64,000 nt of DNA from Desulfobacter latus (GCF_013389365.1 NZ_JACADJ010000008.1:32598-96597); one strand, 5' to 3'. Shown: positions 38,031-47,630, counted from the first letter of the stretch. Notes: generated by a model not told the origin, from the letters alone. Made by a program: numbers and translations.

Positions 38031-39176
38031 ATGAAACAAAAAAACCTTGTAGTTGCAATACTTGTCACTATCCTGTGGATACTTCCGGTATCAGGGGGCA
38101 TGGCGGCAAACGTTTATAAAATCGGCGGCATTTTCTCGGTTACCGGAAGGGCCTCATTTCTGGGAGATCCTGAAAAGAAAACCATGGAAATGATGGTTGA
38201 ACGGATCAACGCAGCCGGCGGCATTGACGGTCATATGCTTGAGGCGGTGATTTATGATTCCGAAGGAGATCCCGCCAAAGCCGTCTCCGCCGTAAACAAG
38301 CTGATCCACAAGGACAAGGTCATCGCCATTATCGGGCCCTCAACCACCCCGACCACCCTTGCCGTTGTTAATTTCACCAAGCGGGCCAACGTGCCGTTGA
38401 TCAGCTGTGCCGCAGGTATCAAGATCACCACGCCGGTGGATCCCTGGGTCTTCAAAACCGCCCAGAGTGATTTACTGGCCGTGGCAGCCGTATACCAGCA
38501 GATGAAAGCCGCCGGCATTAAAAAAATCGGCATTCTTACGGTGTCTAACGCCTATGGTGAAAGCGGAAAAAAACAACTTTTGGACCAGGCGGAAAAATTC
38601 GGCATCCAGGTGGTATTAAATGAAAGCTTTGGTGCCAAAGATACCGACACCACGACCCAGCTGGCTAAAATCAAGGCCGCCGGCCCGGACGCCATTGTAT
38701 GCTGGGGCACCAATCCAGGGCCTGCCGTGGTGGCAAAAAATGCAAAACAGCTTAAAATCGACATCCCATTGTACCAGAGTCACGGAGTCGGGTCGCCCAA
38801 ATTTATTGAGCTGGCCGGGGATGCAGCCAACGGCAATATCCTGCCCACCGGCAAAATTCTTGTGACCAGCCTTCTGGATGATTCCGACCCTCAGAAAAAA
38901 GTACTTGAAGATTATCAGAACGCTTATGAAAATAAATTTTCCGGAAACGTATCCGGATTCGGCGGGTATGCTTATGATGCCGTGAACCTTCTGGCCGGTG
39001 CATTAAAAGACAGCAACGGCGACAAAGAAAAAATCCGGGACAACCTGGAAGCCACCAAAGGCTATGTGGGTGCCACCGGAGAATTCAACTTCACCCCCCA
39101 GGACCATAATGGTCTTTCTCCGGATGCCTTTGTCATGGTTGAAATTAAAGACGGCACCTGGACATTATTAAAATAG
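38031..39176 (+). CDS. livK: Branched-chain amino acid-type ABC binding protein
   Basis: A 381-residue periplasmic protein with signal peptide (about 1-25, ending GGMAA) and a type 1 periplasmic-binding fold of the LivJ/LivK group (IGGIFSVTGRASFLGDP, VIAIIGPSTTPTTLAV, GFGGYAYDAVNLLAGAL). First gene of a complete livKHMGF set with AGGAAG upstream. Because the operon ends in a PaaK-like ligase, the real substrate may be an aromatic or other acid rather than leucine; this is inference. Confidence 0.92.
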   Translation: MKQKNLVVAILVTILWILPVSGGMAANVYKIGGIFSVTGRASFLGDPEKKTMEMMVERINAAGGIDGHMLEAVIYDSEGDPAKAVSAVNKLIHKDKVIAIIGPSTTPTTLAVVNFTKRANVPLISCAAGIKITTPVDPWVFKTAQSDLLAVAAVYQQMKAAGIKKIGILTVSNAYGESGKKQLLDQAEKFGIQVVLNESFGAKDTDTTTQLAKIKAAGPDAIVCWGTNPGPAVVAKNAKQLKIDIPLYQSHGVGSPKFIELAGDAANGNILPTGKILVTSLLDDSDPQKKVLEDYQNAYENKFSGNVSGFGGYAYDAVNLLAGALKDSNGDKEKIRDNLEATKGYVGATGEFNFTPQDHNGLSPDAFVMVEIKDGTWTLLK

Positions 39177-39188
39177 CAAGAGGTCTTC

Positions 39189-40064
39189 ATGCAGGAAATT
39201 GTCCAATATCTGTTTTCAGGTATTACCACCGGCGCCGTATATGCCGTGATCGCCGTGGGGCTGTCCATGCTGTACAGCTCCACCGAATTGATCAACTTTG
39301 CCCACGGGGAATTTGTCATGATCGGCGCCCTGGTCATGGTGACGCTGTGGGTGCGCATAGGGCTTCCGCTGCCCCTGGCCATGGCAGGTGCCGTGGGAGC
39401 CGGGTGTGTGTCAGGACTCGTGTTTGAGCGATTTGCCATTCGCACGGCCAGGAATCCTGAGCCGATTACCCTGATTATTATTACGGTGGGGGCAGGCATT
39501 TTCCTGAAAGGCGCGGCCATGATTATCTGGGGAAAAGATCCCTTCAGCATGCCCGCCTTTTCCAGCCATGAATCCATTGAAATCTTTGGTGCCGCCCTTT
39601 TGCCCCAGAGTATCTGGATCGTTAGCGCCGCCCTGGTACTTGCAGGCGGCATTCATCTGTTCCTGAAACAGACGCTCACCGGTAAGGCCATGGTGGCCTG
39701 TGCCGTCAACAAAAAGGCGGCCTGGCTGTCGGGTATCCCGTCCGAAAAGATGGGGATTCTGGCCTTTGGCATCAGCACAGGCTGCGGGGCGGTGGCAGGA
39801 ATCTTCATTGCCCCCATTACCATGAGTGCCTATGACATGGGCACCATCCTTGGGCTTAAAGGATTCTGTGCCGCCATGATCGGTGGGCTCGGCAGTCTGT
39901 GGGGAGCCTTTGCCGGCGGACTGCTTCTGGGCATTCTGGAATCCCTGGGCGCGGGCCTTATCTCCTCGGGCCTGAAGGATGCCATTGCTTTTGTACTCCT
40001 GCTCCTGATTCTTTACATCCGGCCGGGCGGACTGTTTGCGGCCAAAGAGGCCAAACGGTTTTAA
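39189..40064 (+). CDS. livH: ABC permease LivH type
   Basis: A 291-residue inner-membrane permease with eight or so helices. Family blocks are LINFAHGEFVMIGAL near the N-terminus and GLGSLWGAFAGGLLLGILES near the C-terminus. It pairs with LivM to form the transmembrane pore. Twelve bp after livK, followed by livM within 3 bp. Confidence 0.93.
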   Translation: MQEIVQYLFSGITTGAVYAVIAVGLSMLYSSTELINFAHGEFVMIGALVMVTLWVRIGLPLPLAMAGAVGAGCVSGLVFERFAIRTARNPEPITLIIITVGAGIFLKGAAMIIWGKDPFSMPAFSSHESIEIFGAALLPQSIWIVSAALVLAGGIHLFLKQTLTGKAMVACAVNKKAAWLSGIPSEKMGILAFGISTGCGAVAGIFIAPITMSAYDMGTILGLKGFCAAMIGGLGSLWGAFAGGLLLGILESLGAGLISSGLKDAIAFVLLLLILYIRPGGLFAAKEAKRF

Positions 40065-40067
40065 ATA

Positions 40068-41024
40068 ATGGCAATTAAAAATAACTATATCCGGATTGAA
40101 TACCTGGTCTTTCTCTGTGCGGTGTCGGCATTTGGATTTGTCACGGAAAACACCTATTATCTTCAGATCATGACCTTTATCGGCATCAACACCCTTCTGG
40201 GATTAGGTCTTAACATGCTCATGGGGTATACCGGCCAAGTCTCTTTAGGCCATGCCGCCTTTTACGGCATTGGGGCCTACACCACGGCCATCCTGTCCGG
40301 CACATACGGCATAAACCCCTGGCTGTCGCTTGTGTGCGCCGTAGCTGCCGCCGTATTCATTGCATTCATTGTGGGGCTTCCCACCCTGAGGCTCTCCGGC
40401 TATTACCTTGCCATGGGTACGCTCGGGTTCGGCATGATTGTCAACATTGTGATCCGGGAGTGGGCCGCCGTGACCGGCGGGGCGTCGGGATTCGTGGGGA
40501 TCCCCGTGCTGGAGGCAGGCCCTCTGATTTTCATGTCCGGGGCCAATTACTATTTCCTTGTCTGGGGTATTGTATTTGCCGCCATGATCGTTTGCCGCAG
40601 ACTGCTTGCCTCCCGCACCGGCCGTGCGCTTCGGGCCATCCATGACGGAGAAAAAACCGCCGTTGCCATTGGTATCAACACCCACTTGCTCAAACTTGAA
40701 ATATTTATATTTGCAGCGGCCCTGGGCGCAGTTGCAGGGTTTTTATACGCCCATTTTGTCCTTTTTATCAGCCCTGAGTCGTTTGGGTTCATGTTTTCCA
40801 TAAAAATAGTCACCATGGTGGTGATCGGCGGCATGGCAAGCGTCTGGGGGGCGCTGCTCGGCGCCACCGTGTTAACGCTTCTGCCCGAAGTACTCCACGG
40901 GTTTGCCGAATATGAAATGATCATTTTCGGAACTGTTTTAATGGTTGTCATGATATTCATGCCCCAGGGGCTGACCCGGGGAATCATGGATATGATCCGG
41001 ACAGCCGGGAGGGCCAGGACATGA
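40068..41024 (+). CDS. livM: ABC permease LivM type
   Basis: A 318-residue permease with LivM signatures: LGLGLNMLMGYTGQVSLGHA, FYGIGAYTTAIL, and the cytoplasmic EAA-like loop RTGRALRAIHDGEKTAVAIG that contacts the ATPases. Overlaps the start of livG by four bases (ATGA). Membrane partner of LivH. Confidence 0.93.
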   Translation: MAIKNNYIRIEYLVFLCAVSAFGFVTENTYYLQIMTFIGINTLLGLGLNMLMGYTGQVSLGHAAFYGIGAYTTAILSGTYGINPWLSLVCAVAAAVFIAFIVGLPTLRLSGYYLAMGTLGFGMIVNIVIREWAAVTGGASGFVGIPVLEAGPLIFMSGANYYFLVWGIVFAAMIVCRRLLASRTGRALRAIHDGEKTAVAIGINTHLLKLEIFIFAAALGAVAGFLYAHFVLFISPESFGFMFSIKIVTMVVIGGMASVWGALLGATVLTLLPEVLHGFAEYEMIIFGTVLMVVMIFMPQGLTRGIMDMIRTAGRART

Positions 41025-41815
41025 CACAGTCAGAACCAACGCCTGGAATCCCGGCCAAACAAATTCTTGACGTGCAGAACCTGACCAAGATGTTCGGCGG
41101 GGTCAAGGCCCAGGACCAAATCAGTTTTTCCATTGAAAAAGGGATTGTATGCGGCCTGATCGGTCCCAACGGGGCCGGAAAAACCACGCTGTTCAATATG
41201 ATTACCGGTATTTACCAGCCCGATGCCGGCAAGGTGGCCTTCAATGGAAAGGATATCAGAAAAACACCTGCTCACAGACTGGTGAAAGCAGGCATTGCCA
41301 GAACCTTCCAGCATGTGGAGCTCTTTTCATCCATGACCTTGCTGGAAAACATCTTGGTCGGTATGCATGTGCGTACCCAAGCAGGGTTCTGGGCGGCTGT
41401 CACCCGGATTCCGGCGATGAAACGAGAAGAGCGGCAGTCCCGCCGGCGGGCGGAAGAGCTGCTCGAATTCACAGGTCTTTGTGCCGATGCCCATAAAATG
41501 GCAGGCGATCTGCCGGCCGGACGGCAGAAAACCGCACAGATCGCCCGGGCTCTGGCTTCTGAACCCCTTCTCCTGCTGCTTGACGAACCGGCAGCCGGGT
41601 TGAACCCGGTTGAAACCCACGCCCTGGGTAAGCTGATCCAAAAAATCAAACAATCCGGAATCACCATGATGCTGGTGGAACATGACATGAGCCTGGTTAT
41701 GGAGATGTCTGACAAGGTGGTTGTTCTGGACCAGGGGAAAAAACTGGCTGAAGGCACGCCCCGACAGATCCAGCGCAATGAGGCGGTGATGTCAGCCTAC
41801 CTGGGCAACGGATAA
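41021..41815 (+). CDS. livG: ABC ATPase LivG type
   Basis: A 264-residue ATPase with Walker A GPNGAGKTT, Q-loop in the ARTFQHVELF region, signature-like GDLPAGRQKTAQIARAL, Walker B LLLLLDEPAAGLN and switch His (VEHDMSLV). The signature reads PAGRQ rather than LSxGxQ, a variation tolerated in LivG proteins (often LPYGxQ). Energises the transporter from the cytoplasm. Confidence 0.94.
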   Translation: MTQSEPTPGIPAKQILDVQNLTKMFGGVKAQDQISFSIEKGIVCGLIGPNGAGKTTLFNMITGIYQPDAGKVAFNGKDIRKTPAHRLVKAGIARTFQHVELFSSMTLLENILVGMHVRTQAGFWAAVTRIPAMKREERQSRRRAEELLEFTGLCADAHKMAGDLPAGRQKTAQIARALASEPLLLLLDEPAAGLNPVETHALGKLIQKIKQSGITMMLVEHDMSLVMEMSDKVVVLDQGKKLAEGTPRQIQRNEAVMSAYLGNG

Positions 41816-41826
41816 AACACGTTATT

Positions 41827-42573
41827 ATGCTGAAAATTAAAAACTTAAGATGCTGTTACGGAAATATTGCCGTGGTTCACACCGTAAGCCTTTCGGTGAG
41901 GCAGGGCGAGCTGATCTCCATCATTGGTGCCAACGGGGCAGGCAAAAGCACCCTTTTAGGCGCCGTGTGCGGCCTGTTAAAAAACTGGTCCGGGGACATT
42001 GAATTTAAAGGCCGTGCCCTTAAAGGCATGTCCGCCCCGGCCATTGTCAGGCAGGGTATCAGCATGGTTCCCGAAGGCCGGCAGATATTTTCACCCCTGA
42101 GCGTTATGGACAACCTTAAAATGGGGGCCTATACCCGGTTCAAAAAAGATGGGAAACACCGTGTGGCCGAAGATCTTGATATGGTGATGCAGATGTTTCC
42201 CATTTTAAAGGAACGCTCGGCGCAACTGGCCGGTACCCTGTCCGGCGGCGAGCAGCAGATGCTTGCCATTGGCAGGGCGTTGATGGCCCGCCCTGCCCTG
42301 CTGGTGCTGGACGAACCCTCCATGGGCCTTGCCCCCAAGATTGTGGAGATGATCTTTTCCACGATCCAGGATCTGTCACACAGCGGCGTGACCATTCTCC
42401 TGGTGGAGCAGAATGCCAGGGCCGCGTTGAAAATTTCCGACCGGGGCTATGTGCTTGAAACAGGTAAAATGGTACTCCAGGGCAGTGCAGACGAACTTTT
42501 GGTGGATGATGATGTCAAGCGCGCCTACCTGGGCAAGGATTATGGCGACTTTCTGGACGAAAGGAATCAATAA
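41827..42573 (+). CDS. livF: ABC ATPase LivF type
   Basis: A 248-residue ATPase with Walker A GANGAGKST, signature LSGGEQQMLAIGRALM, Walker B LLVLDEPSMGLAP and H-loop replaced by VEQNARAAL as usual in LivF. Eleven bp after livG. Its stop overlaps the start of the PaaK-like gene (TAATG), tying that gene into the operon. Confidence 0.95.
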   Translation: MLKIKNLRCCYGNIAVVHTVSLSVRQGELISIIGANGAGKSTLLGAVCGLLKNWSGDIEFKGRALKGMSAPAIVRQGISMVPEGRQIFSPLSVMDNLKMGAYTRFKKDGKHRVAEDLDMVMQMFPILKERSAQLAGTLSGGEQQMLAIGRALMARPALLVLDEPSMGLAPKIVEMIFSTIQDLSHSGVTILLVEQNARAALKISDRGYVLETGKMVLQGSADELLVDDDVKRAYLGKDYGDFLDERNQ

Positions 42574-43820
42574 TGTCCGAACAGATAAATATGACCGCAG
42601 ATATGAATGGTACCGACAAGGCCCAGCAACAGCTTGAACGGCTGCAGGCCACATTGAACCGGGCCTGCAAAAACGTCCCCTTCCATCGCAACCGCATCCA
42701 GGAAGCAGGTCTCTCAGATATTACCGGACTTGAAGACATTGAAAACCTGCCCTTCATGGACAGAAGCCACCTGGCCACCCACTACCCCTACGGACTTTTT
42801 GCCGTTCCCCTGCGGGATATTGTGCGTATCCACACCGCGCCGGGATCCGGTGCCAGCCCCTCCATCAGCGGATATACAAAGACGGATCTGGTGATCTGGA
42901 AAAAAATGGTTGCTAAAGCCTATGCCGCGGCCAATGTGACGGACAGGGATATCATCCTGATCCACTTGCCGCCGGGTCTTGCCAATTGGGCCAGGGATTA
43001 CAAAGACGGGGGCGAGGCCCTGGGCGCCGGCGTAATTCCCAACGCTCCCCTGTCCGTGGCCAAAACCCTGATGGTACTCAGGGACTACAAGGTAACCACC
43101 CTTGTAACCACCCCGGCCTTTGCCCGGCATCTGACAGCCCACATGTTTGAACGGGAGTGCCATCCCAACGAACTGAATCTGAAACAAATCATCCTTGTGG
43201 GAGAGCCGGATGACGGGCGCACAATTTCCGAACTTGGGGACAGTCTCCATGTGGATGTCCGGCTCAATTACGGTTTAAGCGAAATCCCCGGACCTGCCAT
43301 TGCCCATGAATGCCGGTATCATGACGGGCTGCATATGAATGATGATTATATCCTGTCCGAAATCATCGACCCGGCCAGCGGCCGGCCTGTTCCGACAGGA
43401 GAAAAAGGCGAACTGGTCCTGACCACCCTTTCAACACGGGCATTCCCGCTGATCCGCTTTCGTACGGGTGATATGGCAAAATTTCTGCCCCAGGCGTGTC
43501 CCTGCGGTGAAACCTCGACCCGGATACAATGGCTGGCTGAACAGGCTGACAATTACATGCTCGTCTCAGGCATCCGGGTATCCCAGGCCCAGATCAGGGA
43601 AAACCTTAAACGCGCATTACAACTGCCTGCCATCAGCTGTACCATTAAAAAAGCCTGCCGGTCCGGTGCAGACATACTATTGATATCCCTGACCATGGAC
43701 GACGACTTGTTTTCCGATGAAATCAAAAATCTGCAGCAACTGATCGCATACGCCGAAGAGACCCTGACTGAACAAAACGGCATCAAAGTGGAAATTCGCC
43801 TGACGCAGCAACGGGTTTAG
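42573..43820 (+). CDS. PaaK-like AMP-forming ligase, divergent
   Basis: A 415-residue protein like phenylacetate-CoA ligase: NRACKNVPFHRNRIQEAG at the N-terminus, LNYGLSEIPGPAIAHEC, GEKGELVLTTL and FPLIRFRTGDMAKFLP. Two usually conserved sites are changed. The phosphate loop (normally SSGTTGKPT) reads PGSGASPS, with no Lys-Thr, and the GR-DDM-IIRG-N segment reads EQADNYMLVSGIRVSQ. Activity as an acyl-CoA ligase is therefore uncertain; a specialised substrate or loss of catalysis are both possible. Co-operonic with livKHMGF, so it probably acts on the imported acid. Convergent with cfa. Confidence 0.8.
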   Translation: MSEQINMTADMNGTDKAQQQLERLQATLNRACKNVPFHRNRIQEAGLSDITGLEDIENLPFMDRSHLATHYPYGLFAVPLRDIVRIHTAPGSGASPSISGYTKTDLVIWKKMVAKAYAAANVTDRDIILIHLPPGLANWARDYKDGGEALGAGVIPNAPLSVAKTLMVLRDYKVTTLVTTPAFARHLTAHMFERECHPNELNLKQIILVGEPDDGRTISELGDSLHVDVRLNYGLSEIPGPAIAHECRYHDGLHMNDDYILSEIIDPASGRPVPTGEKGELVLTTLSTRAFPLIRFRTGDMAKFLPQACPCGETSTRIQWLAEQADNYMLVSGIRVSQAQIRENLKRALQLPAISCTIKKACRSGADILLISLTMDDDLFSDEIKNLQQLIAYAEETLTEQNGIKVEIRLTQQRV

Positions 43821-43827
43821 GCCCTGT

Positions 43828-44964
43828 TTAAATAAACAGCTCCCCTTCACTGCGAAACACTTGATCAATGCCCTGTTTGGAAAAGACAATCTGCAACAAT
43901 TGGTTTCTCCTGGATCTGAAACTGGCAGCACAGGACAACAGATAATAGCGCCACATGCGGAAAAAGCGCATATCATACTCGTCTTTGAGCCGGTCCCAGT
44001 TCCGGGTAAAATTGTCATACCAGGCCATAAGGGTTTGGTCATAATACCGTCCCAGGCTGTGCAGGTCTTCCAATATGAACAACCCTTCGGCTGCCCGGAA
44101 AATCTGACTGGCGGACGGCAGCATGGAATTGGGGAAAATATAAGTACCGATCCATGGATCCGTAGCTTTGGCCGGGGTGTTTCCGGCAATGGTATGCAGC
44201 AGGAACATCCCGTCATCTTTAAGGCATCGATGGACAACGTCCATAAAGCTTCTGTAATTTTTCCATCCCACATGTTCAAACATGCCGATGGAAACAATCC
44301 GGTCGAATCGTTCATTTAAGTCATGGTAATCTGCCAGTTCGATGGTTACATCAAGGCCTTTGCTCTGTTCCCCGGCATATCCGGCTTGTTCCTTTGAAAC
44401 GGTAATCCCCTTTACTTTAACCCCATAGGTTTCAGCGGCATATTTTGCAAATCCGCCCCATCCACATCCGATATCCAGCACGGTCATACCCTGTTCCAGC
44501 CCTATTTTACGGCAGATCAGATCCAATTTCCTGATTTGGGCCTCATCCAGGTCGCAGGCATTATGCCAGTATCCGCACGAATAGTTCAGGCCCTGATCCA
44601 GCATAAGTTTAAAAAGCCTGTTGCCGGTATCATAATGCCGCCGGCCGATGATAAACGCCCGGGCTCCCCGTTGAAGGTTCATAACCCTGGCTTTAAATAC
44701 CTCCCAGAGAATTGCCGGTTTCACAGATTTATTTTTTTTATCTATCCGGGATTCCAGGAGCCGTTTGAAAAATTCGTCCAGGGCGTTGCAGTCCCACCAG
44801 CCGTCCATGTAGCTTTCCCCCAAAGCCAGGGAACCACCGGACATCACCCGTTGATAAAATTGCGGATTATTGATTTGAATGTCCCATGGACGGTCTCCGT
44901 TGATCCGGATATCCAACGGGCTTAGAATATTTTTTATAACCTGTTTTGCTTTTTCTCCTTTCAT
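43828..44964 (-). CDS. cfa: Cyclopropane-fatty-acyl-phospholipid synthase
   Basis: A 378-residue SAM-dependent enzyme that adds a methylene to unsaturated membrane fatty acids. Visible are GGSLALGESYMDGWWDCN, the SAM site VLDIGCGWGGFAKYAAE, the YSCGYW active-site region and SIGMFEHVGWKNY. Length matches the E. coli enzyme. The ATG follows AGGAAGG. It converges on the PaaK-like gene with 7 bp between stops. Confidence 0.94.
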   Translation of the reverse strand: MKGEKAKQVIKNILSPLDIRINGDRPWDIQINNPQFYQRVMSGGSLALGESYMDGWWDCNALDEFFKRLLESRIDKKNKSVKPAILWEVFKARVMNLQRGARAFIIGRRHYDTGNRLFKLMLDQGLNYSCGYWHNACDLDEAQIRKLDLICRKIGLEQGMTVLDIGCGWGGFAKYAAETYGVKVKGITVSKEQAGYAGEQSKGLDVTIELADYHDLNERFDRIVSIGMFEHVGWKNYRSFMDVVHRCLKDDGMFLLHTIAGNTPAKATDPWIGTYIFPNSMLPSASQIFRAAEGLFILEDLHSLGRYYDQTLMAWYDNFTRNWDRLKDEYDMRFFRMWRYYLLSCAASFRSRRNQLLQIVFSKQGIDQVFRSEGELFI

Positions 44965-45293
44965 GTTTCACCTTCCTTTTCAGACTCGTTCTCAATATTT
45001 ATATATAAAAAAAGAAACTTACCGAAATTCAAGATAAAAAAAGCTAAAAATACGATTTTTACAGATCAACTTCCAAGTCTTCCCAATTAATGGTATCTTA
45101 TTTTGTCATAAGGGAAAAACAATTTCAACGGCCAAAAAGGATTATCAGGCCTAATTTTTATTCTGGTTATAACGTGTTGGCCATAAAAAAATAAAATTAA
45201 AGAAAAATTAAAAACCCGTCGGTGATGTAACGCTTGTTGCCGACCCATGCGACAGTTGCCTGCGGATTTATAAAATTTGAAAGAGGGGGCTTA
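44965..45293. other. Divergent intergenic region cfa / hydrolase
   Basis: About 330 bp, AT-rich. It should hold both promoters; no distinctive motif, RNA or repeat was recognised. Confidence 0.4.
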
Positions 45294-46142
45294 ATGAGAA
45301 AGAACAATAGCAAGGTTCTAACACTTAAAGAGGCTCTAAGCGAGCCACGCAAACACCGCGATATGGATCTGGCAATGGAGCCCATGGATAATTACCAAAG
45401 AACCCCGGGTGGCCCAAATGGACTGCCCCTAAGCTTCTGGAGTGCCTGGAACCTGGCGGATCGGCCTCGCAGGATCGCCCTGCTTCTTGATGACTGCCAG
45501 GAAGAGTATCGGCCCTATGCAGGTGGAATTCTTCCCAATCTGATCAAACTTGTAGATGTATTTCGTAGCGCTCAATCAGCAAACGACGGCGTATGCATTA
45601 TGTGGAGTGCCTGGACCCGTACTTTTGACGACGGCATCAGTAATGCCATGGATCGATGGTATGGTCCCAAGGGCCTGCGTCCTGAAGACCCGGAGAATGC
45701 GGTGTACATTTTTACAGGTGCGCCGGGAATGATGCCCTTATCGGAAATCGCCCCAACACCACAAGAAGTGTCTGACGGCTGGTTCTATGATGGAAAGCAT
45801 CTGGATATGTTTTGGAACTTTGATGAAAACGGCAATTCTTATCTGGATGAAAAATTAAAGGCCAACGGCATTGATACCATTGTAATTTCAGGCCTCTGGA
45901 CCGATGAATGCATTCTTAGCACGGCTTACGCAGGCAGTTCGCGCGGTTACGATGTCGTAATTGCAAGTGATGCGGTGGCAACAGCAACAAAGAATCAGGA
46001 GATTGCGCTAAAGGTAGCCGGCGGCACTGTCGCTAATGTATTGTCCACCGATGACATAGTCAATTACATGAAAAACGATTTTGTAACGGGAGAACCAGGT
46101 GCTGTCAAAGGCACACGCCATCCCGACGGGCGAAAGGAGTGA
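45294..46142 (+). CDS. Isochorismatase-family cysteine hydrolase
   Basis: A 282-residue cytoplasmic hydrolase. The triad is readable: Asp in IALLLDDCQEEY, Lys in YDGKHLDMFWN and Cys in SGLWTDECILSTAYAGSSRG, with the family's SDAVATATKNQE following. It has an N-terminal extension of about 60 residues ahead of the core. Substrate not predictable (isochorismate, nicotinamide, N-carbamoyl compounds or other). The ATG at 45294 has GAGGGGGC upstream; the frame is open to 45234 but without a ribosome site. The stop overlaps the next gene's possible GTG start (GTGA). Confidence 0.88.
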   Translation: MRKNNSKVLTLKEALSEPRKHRDMDLAMEPMDNYQRTPGGPNGLPLSFWSAWNLADRPRRIALLLDDCQEEYRPYAGGILPNLIKLVDVFRSAQSANDGVCIMWSAWTRTFDDGISNAMDRWYGPKGLRPEDPENAVYIFTGAPGMMPLSEIAPTPQEVSDGWFYDGKHLDMFWNFDENGNSYLDEKLKANGIDTIVISGLWTDECILSTAYAGSSRGYDVVIASDAVATATKNQEIALKVAGGTVANVLSTDDIVNYMKNDFVTGEPGAVKGTRHPDGRKE

Positions 46143-47161
46143 GGTTAACGGCTCTTATGCTTAAAACCACAAGACAGGTCAAAGCCCTGGGCCTCAGCTC
46201 GGGCGGACTTGACAGCATACTGGCGGCCCTTATCCTCAAGGATCAGGACATTGATGTGACCTGGATCAGTTTTGAAACGCCCTTTTTCGATGCCGAAGCC
46301 GCAAAAAAAGCCTCGAAACAGACCGGCATCCCCTTGATTGTAAAAGATATCACAGAGGCCTTTATGGAAATGATGAAAGCGCCCAAAGCAGGTTTCGGCA
46401 AAAACATGAACCCCTGCATGGACTGCCATGCACTGATGTTTGCCGAGGCAGGCGCCATGATGGCGGAAATAGGGGCGGATTTTTTGTTTTCAGGCGAGGT
46501 GGTGGGGCAGCGGCCAAAATCCCAGACAAAAAATTCCCTGCGCTATGTAGAAAAAAATTGCGGTTTTGAGGGTCTGATTCTCCGTCCGTTAAGCGCTGGG
46601 CTGCTGCCCGAAACCATTGCCGAGCAAAAGGGTCTTGTGGACAGGCGTGGCCTCCTGTCCATCAGCGGCCGGAGCAGGAAAGCCCAGGCCGCCCTGGCAG
46701 AAAAGTACGGTATCACGGCATACCCATCACCTGCCGGCGGATGCCTGCTCACGAACAAAGGGTATTCCCAGCGGTTAAGAGATCTTTTATATGTCCAGAA
46801 AACGCAAAGTAAAACCCAGCTGCATCTACTCAAATACGGCCGGCACTTCCGCCTGGACAGCAGATCCAAGCTTGTGGTGGGAAGAAATCAGGCAGAAAAC
46901 AAACGGATCATGGATCTCTACGACCCCCAAACCCACATCCGGCTTCGCTGTACCCACCTGCCCGGCCCCGACGCCCTGGTTTTCGGACAGACCGATGAGA
47001 CCGTCCTGCACCTGGCAGCAACGATTACATCCGGGTATACCAAAGCACCTGCCGGTGCGTTAACTACTATTAGTGTTTTTCAAAAACAGGAAACCAAAGA
47101 GATAGAGGTTGTCGCACCGGAATCAGGGGCATTCCATAATCTGTTGATACAAACGCCCTGA
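46139..47161 (+). CDS. PP-loop ATP-pyrophosphatase, tRNA thiolation-like
   Basis: A 340-residue protein. The N-terminal PP-loop domain (LGLSSGGLDSILAALIL) resembles ThiI/MnmA-type tRNA thiolases. It carries a CMDC motif, GEVVGQRPKSQ and PAGGCLLTN; the C-terminal third resembles the NFACT-R/DUF814 RNA-binding domain (GRHFRLDSRSKLVVGRNQAEN). Probably modifies tRNA with sulfur, though the exact base is unknown. Two starts are possible: GTG at 46139 overlapping the preceding stop (GTGA), or ATG at 46157. It is the last gene before a hairpin and a MITE. Confidence 0.8.
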   Translation: MRLTALMLKTTRQVKALGLSSGGLDSILAALILKDQDIDVTWISFETPFFDAEAAKKASKQTGIPLIVKDITEAFMEMMKAPKAGFGKNMNPCMDCHALMFAEAGAMMAEIGADFLFSGEVVGQRPKSQTKNSLRYVEKNCGFEGLILRPLSAGLLPETIAEQKGLVDRRGLLSISGRSRKAQAALAEKYGITAYPSPAGGCLLTNKGYSQRLRDLLYVQKTQSKTQLHLLKYGRHFRLDSRSKLVVGRNQAENKRIMDLYDPQTHIRLRCTHLPGPDALVFGQTDETVLHLAATITSGYTKAPAGALTTISVFQKQETKEIEVVAPESGAFHNLLIQTP

Positions 47162-47186
47162 CCCGCCCCAGCCCTTTTTTTATCGT

Positions 47187-47216
47187 GCTCTTGCTCCTGT
47201 TATTCAGAGCAAGAGC
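47187..47216. other. Perfect 10-bp hairpin after the PP-loop gene
   Basis: GCTCTTGCTC and GAGCAAGAGC flank a 10-nt loop. A T8 run lies before rather than after the stem on the plus strand, so it is not a standard terminator in that direction. It may stabilise or end the transcript by another route. Confidence 0.5.
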
Positions 47217-47242
47217 GCTATCAAGACCGAACTATGAGTTTA

Positions 47243-47374
47243 GGCCTTGGTCATATTTTCAGCCACACGAATTTCCGGTAGGTTGGGTTGAGGAACGAAA
47301 CCCAACGCCGATAAATTGTTGGGTTTCACTTCGTTCAACCCAACCTACGCTGTGGCCGATGATCTGACCAAGCC
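47243..47374. mobile_element. MITE-like element, copy 2
   Basis: About 132 bp with terminal repeats GGCCTTGGTCAT and TGACCAAGCC extended imperfectly to about 21 bp. The central palindrome is shared with 10804-10874 in opposite orientation (arms GTAGGTTGGGTTGAGGAACG and CGTTCAACCCAACCTAC). No flanking direct repeat is evident. The right end abuts a broken hicB. Confidence 0.75.
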
Positions 47375-47630
47375 CTACCTTGCTGATATTGATTTTGCCT
47401 TCATAGCTCCCAAGACACTGAGGGTAAATATCACGGTGCCTGAGTATAAACTTGTCAGAATTGACAGAGCTGCAAAAGCCAAAGGGATTTCCAGATCTGC
47501 TTTTTTTGTGGATTCTGCAGAACAACACATCAAAAATATGGGTATTGCAAATACTGTTAGGAAAAGGCAAAAAAAGAGCATGCTCCCCCAATCAGCTGTG
47601 GTGAACGCTATTCTATCCGGGCCGCTTTGA
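47375..47630 (+). pseudogene. hicB: HicB antitoxin fragment
   Basis: The frame reads ADIDFAFIAPKTLRVNITVP, then RIDRAAKAKGISRSAFFVDS, which is the C-terminal ribbon-helix-helix of HicB antitoxins. The N-terminal RNase H-like part and any hicA toxin are missing; the left border is exactly where the MITE ends. The frame then runs about 30 residues past the normal end into the 3' end of rlmN on the other strand (overlap 47608-47630). Open frame is kept from the MITE palindrome, so a short protein could be made, but a functional antitoxin is unlikely. Confidence 0.7.
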
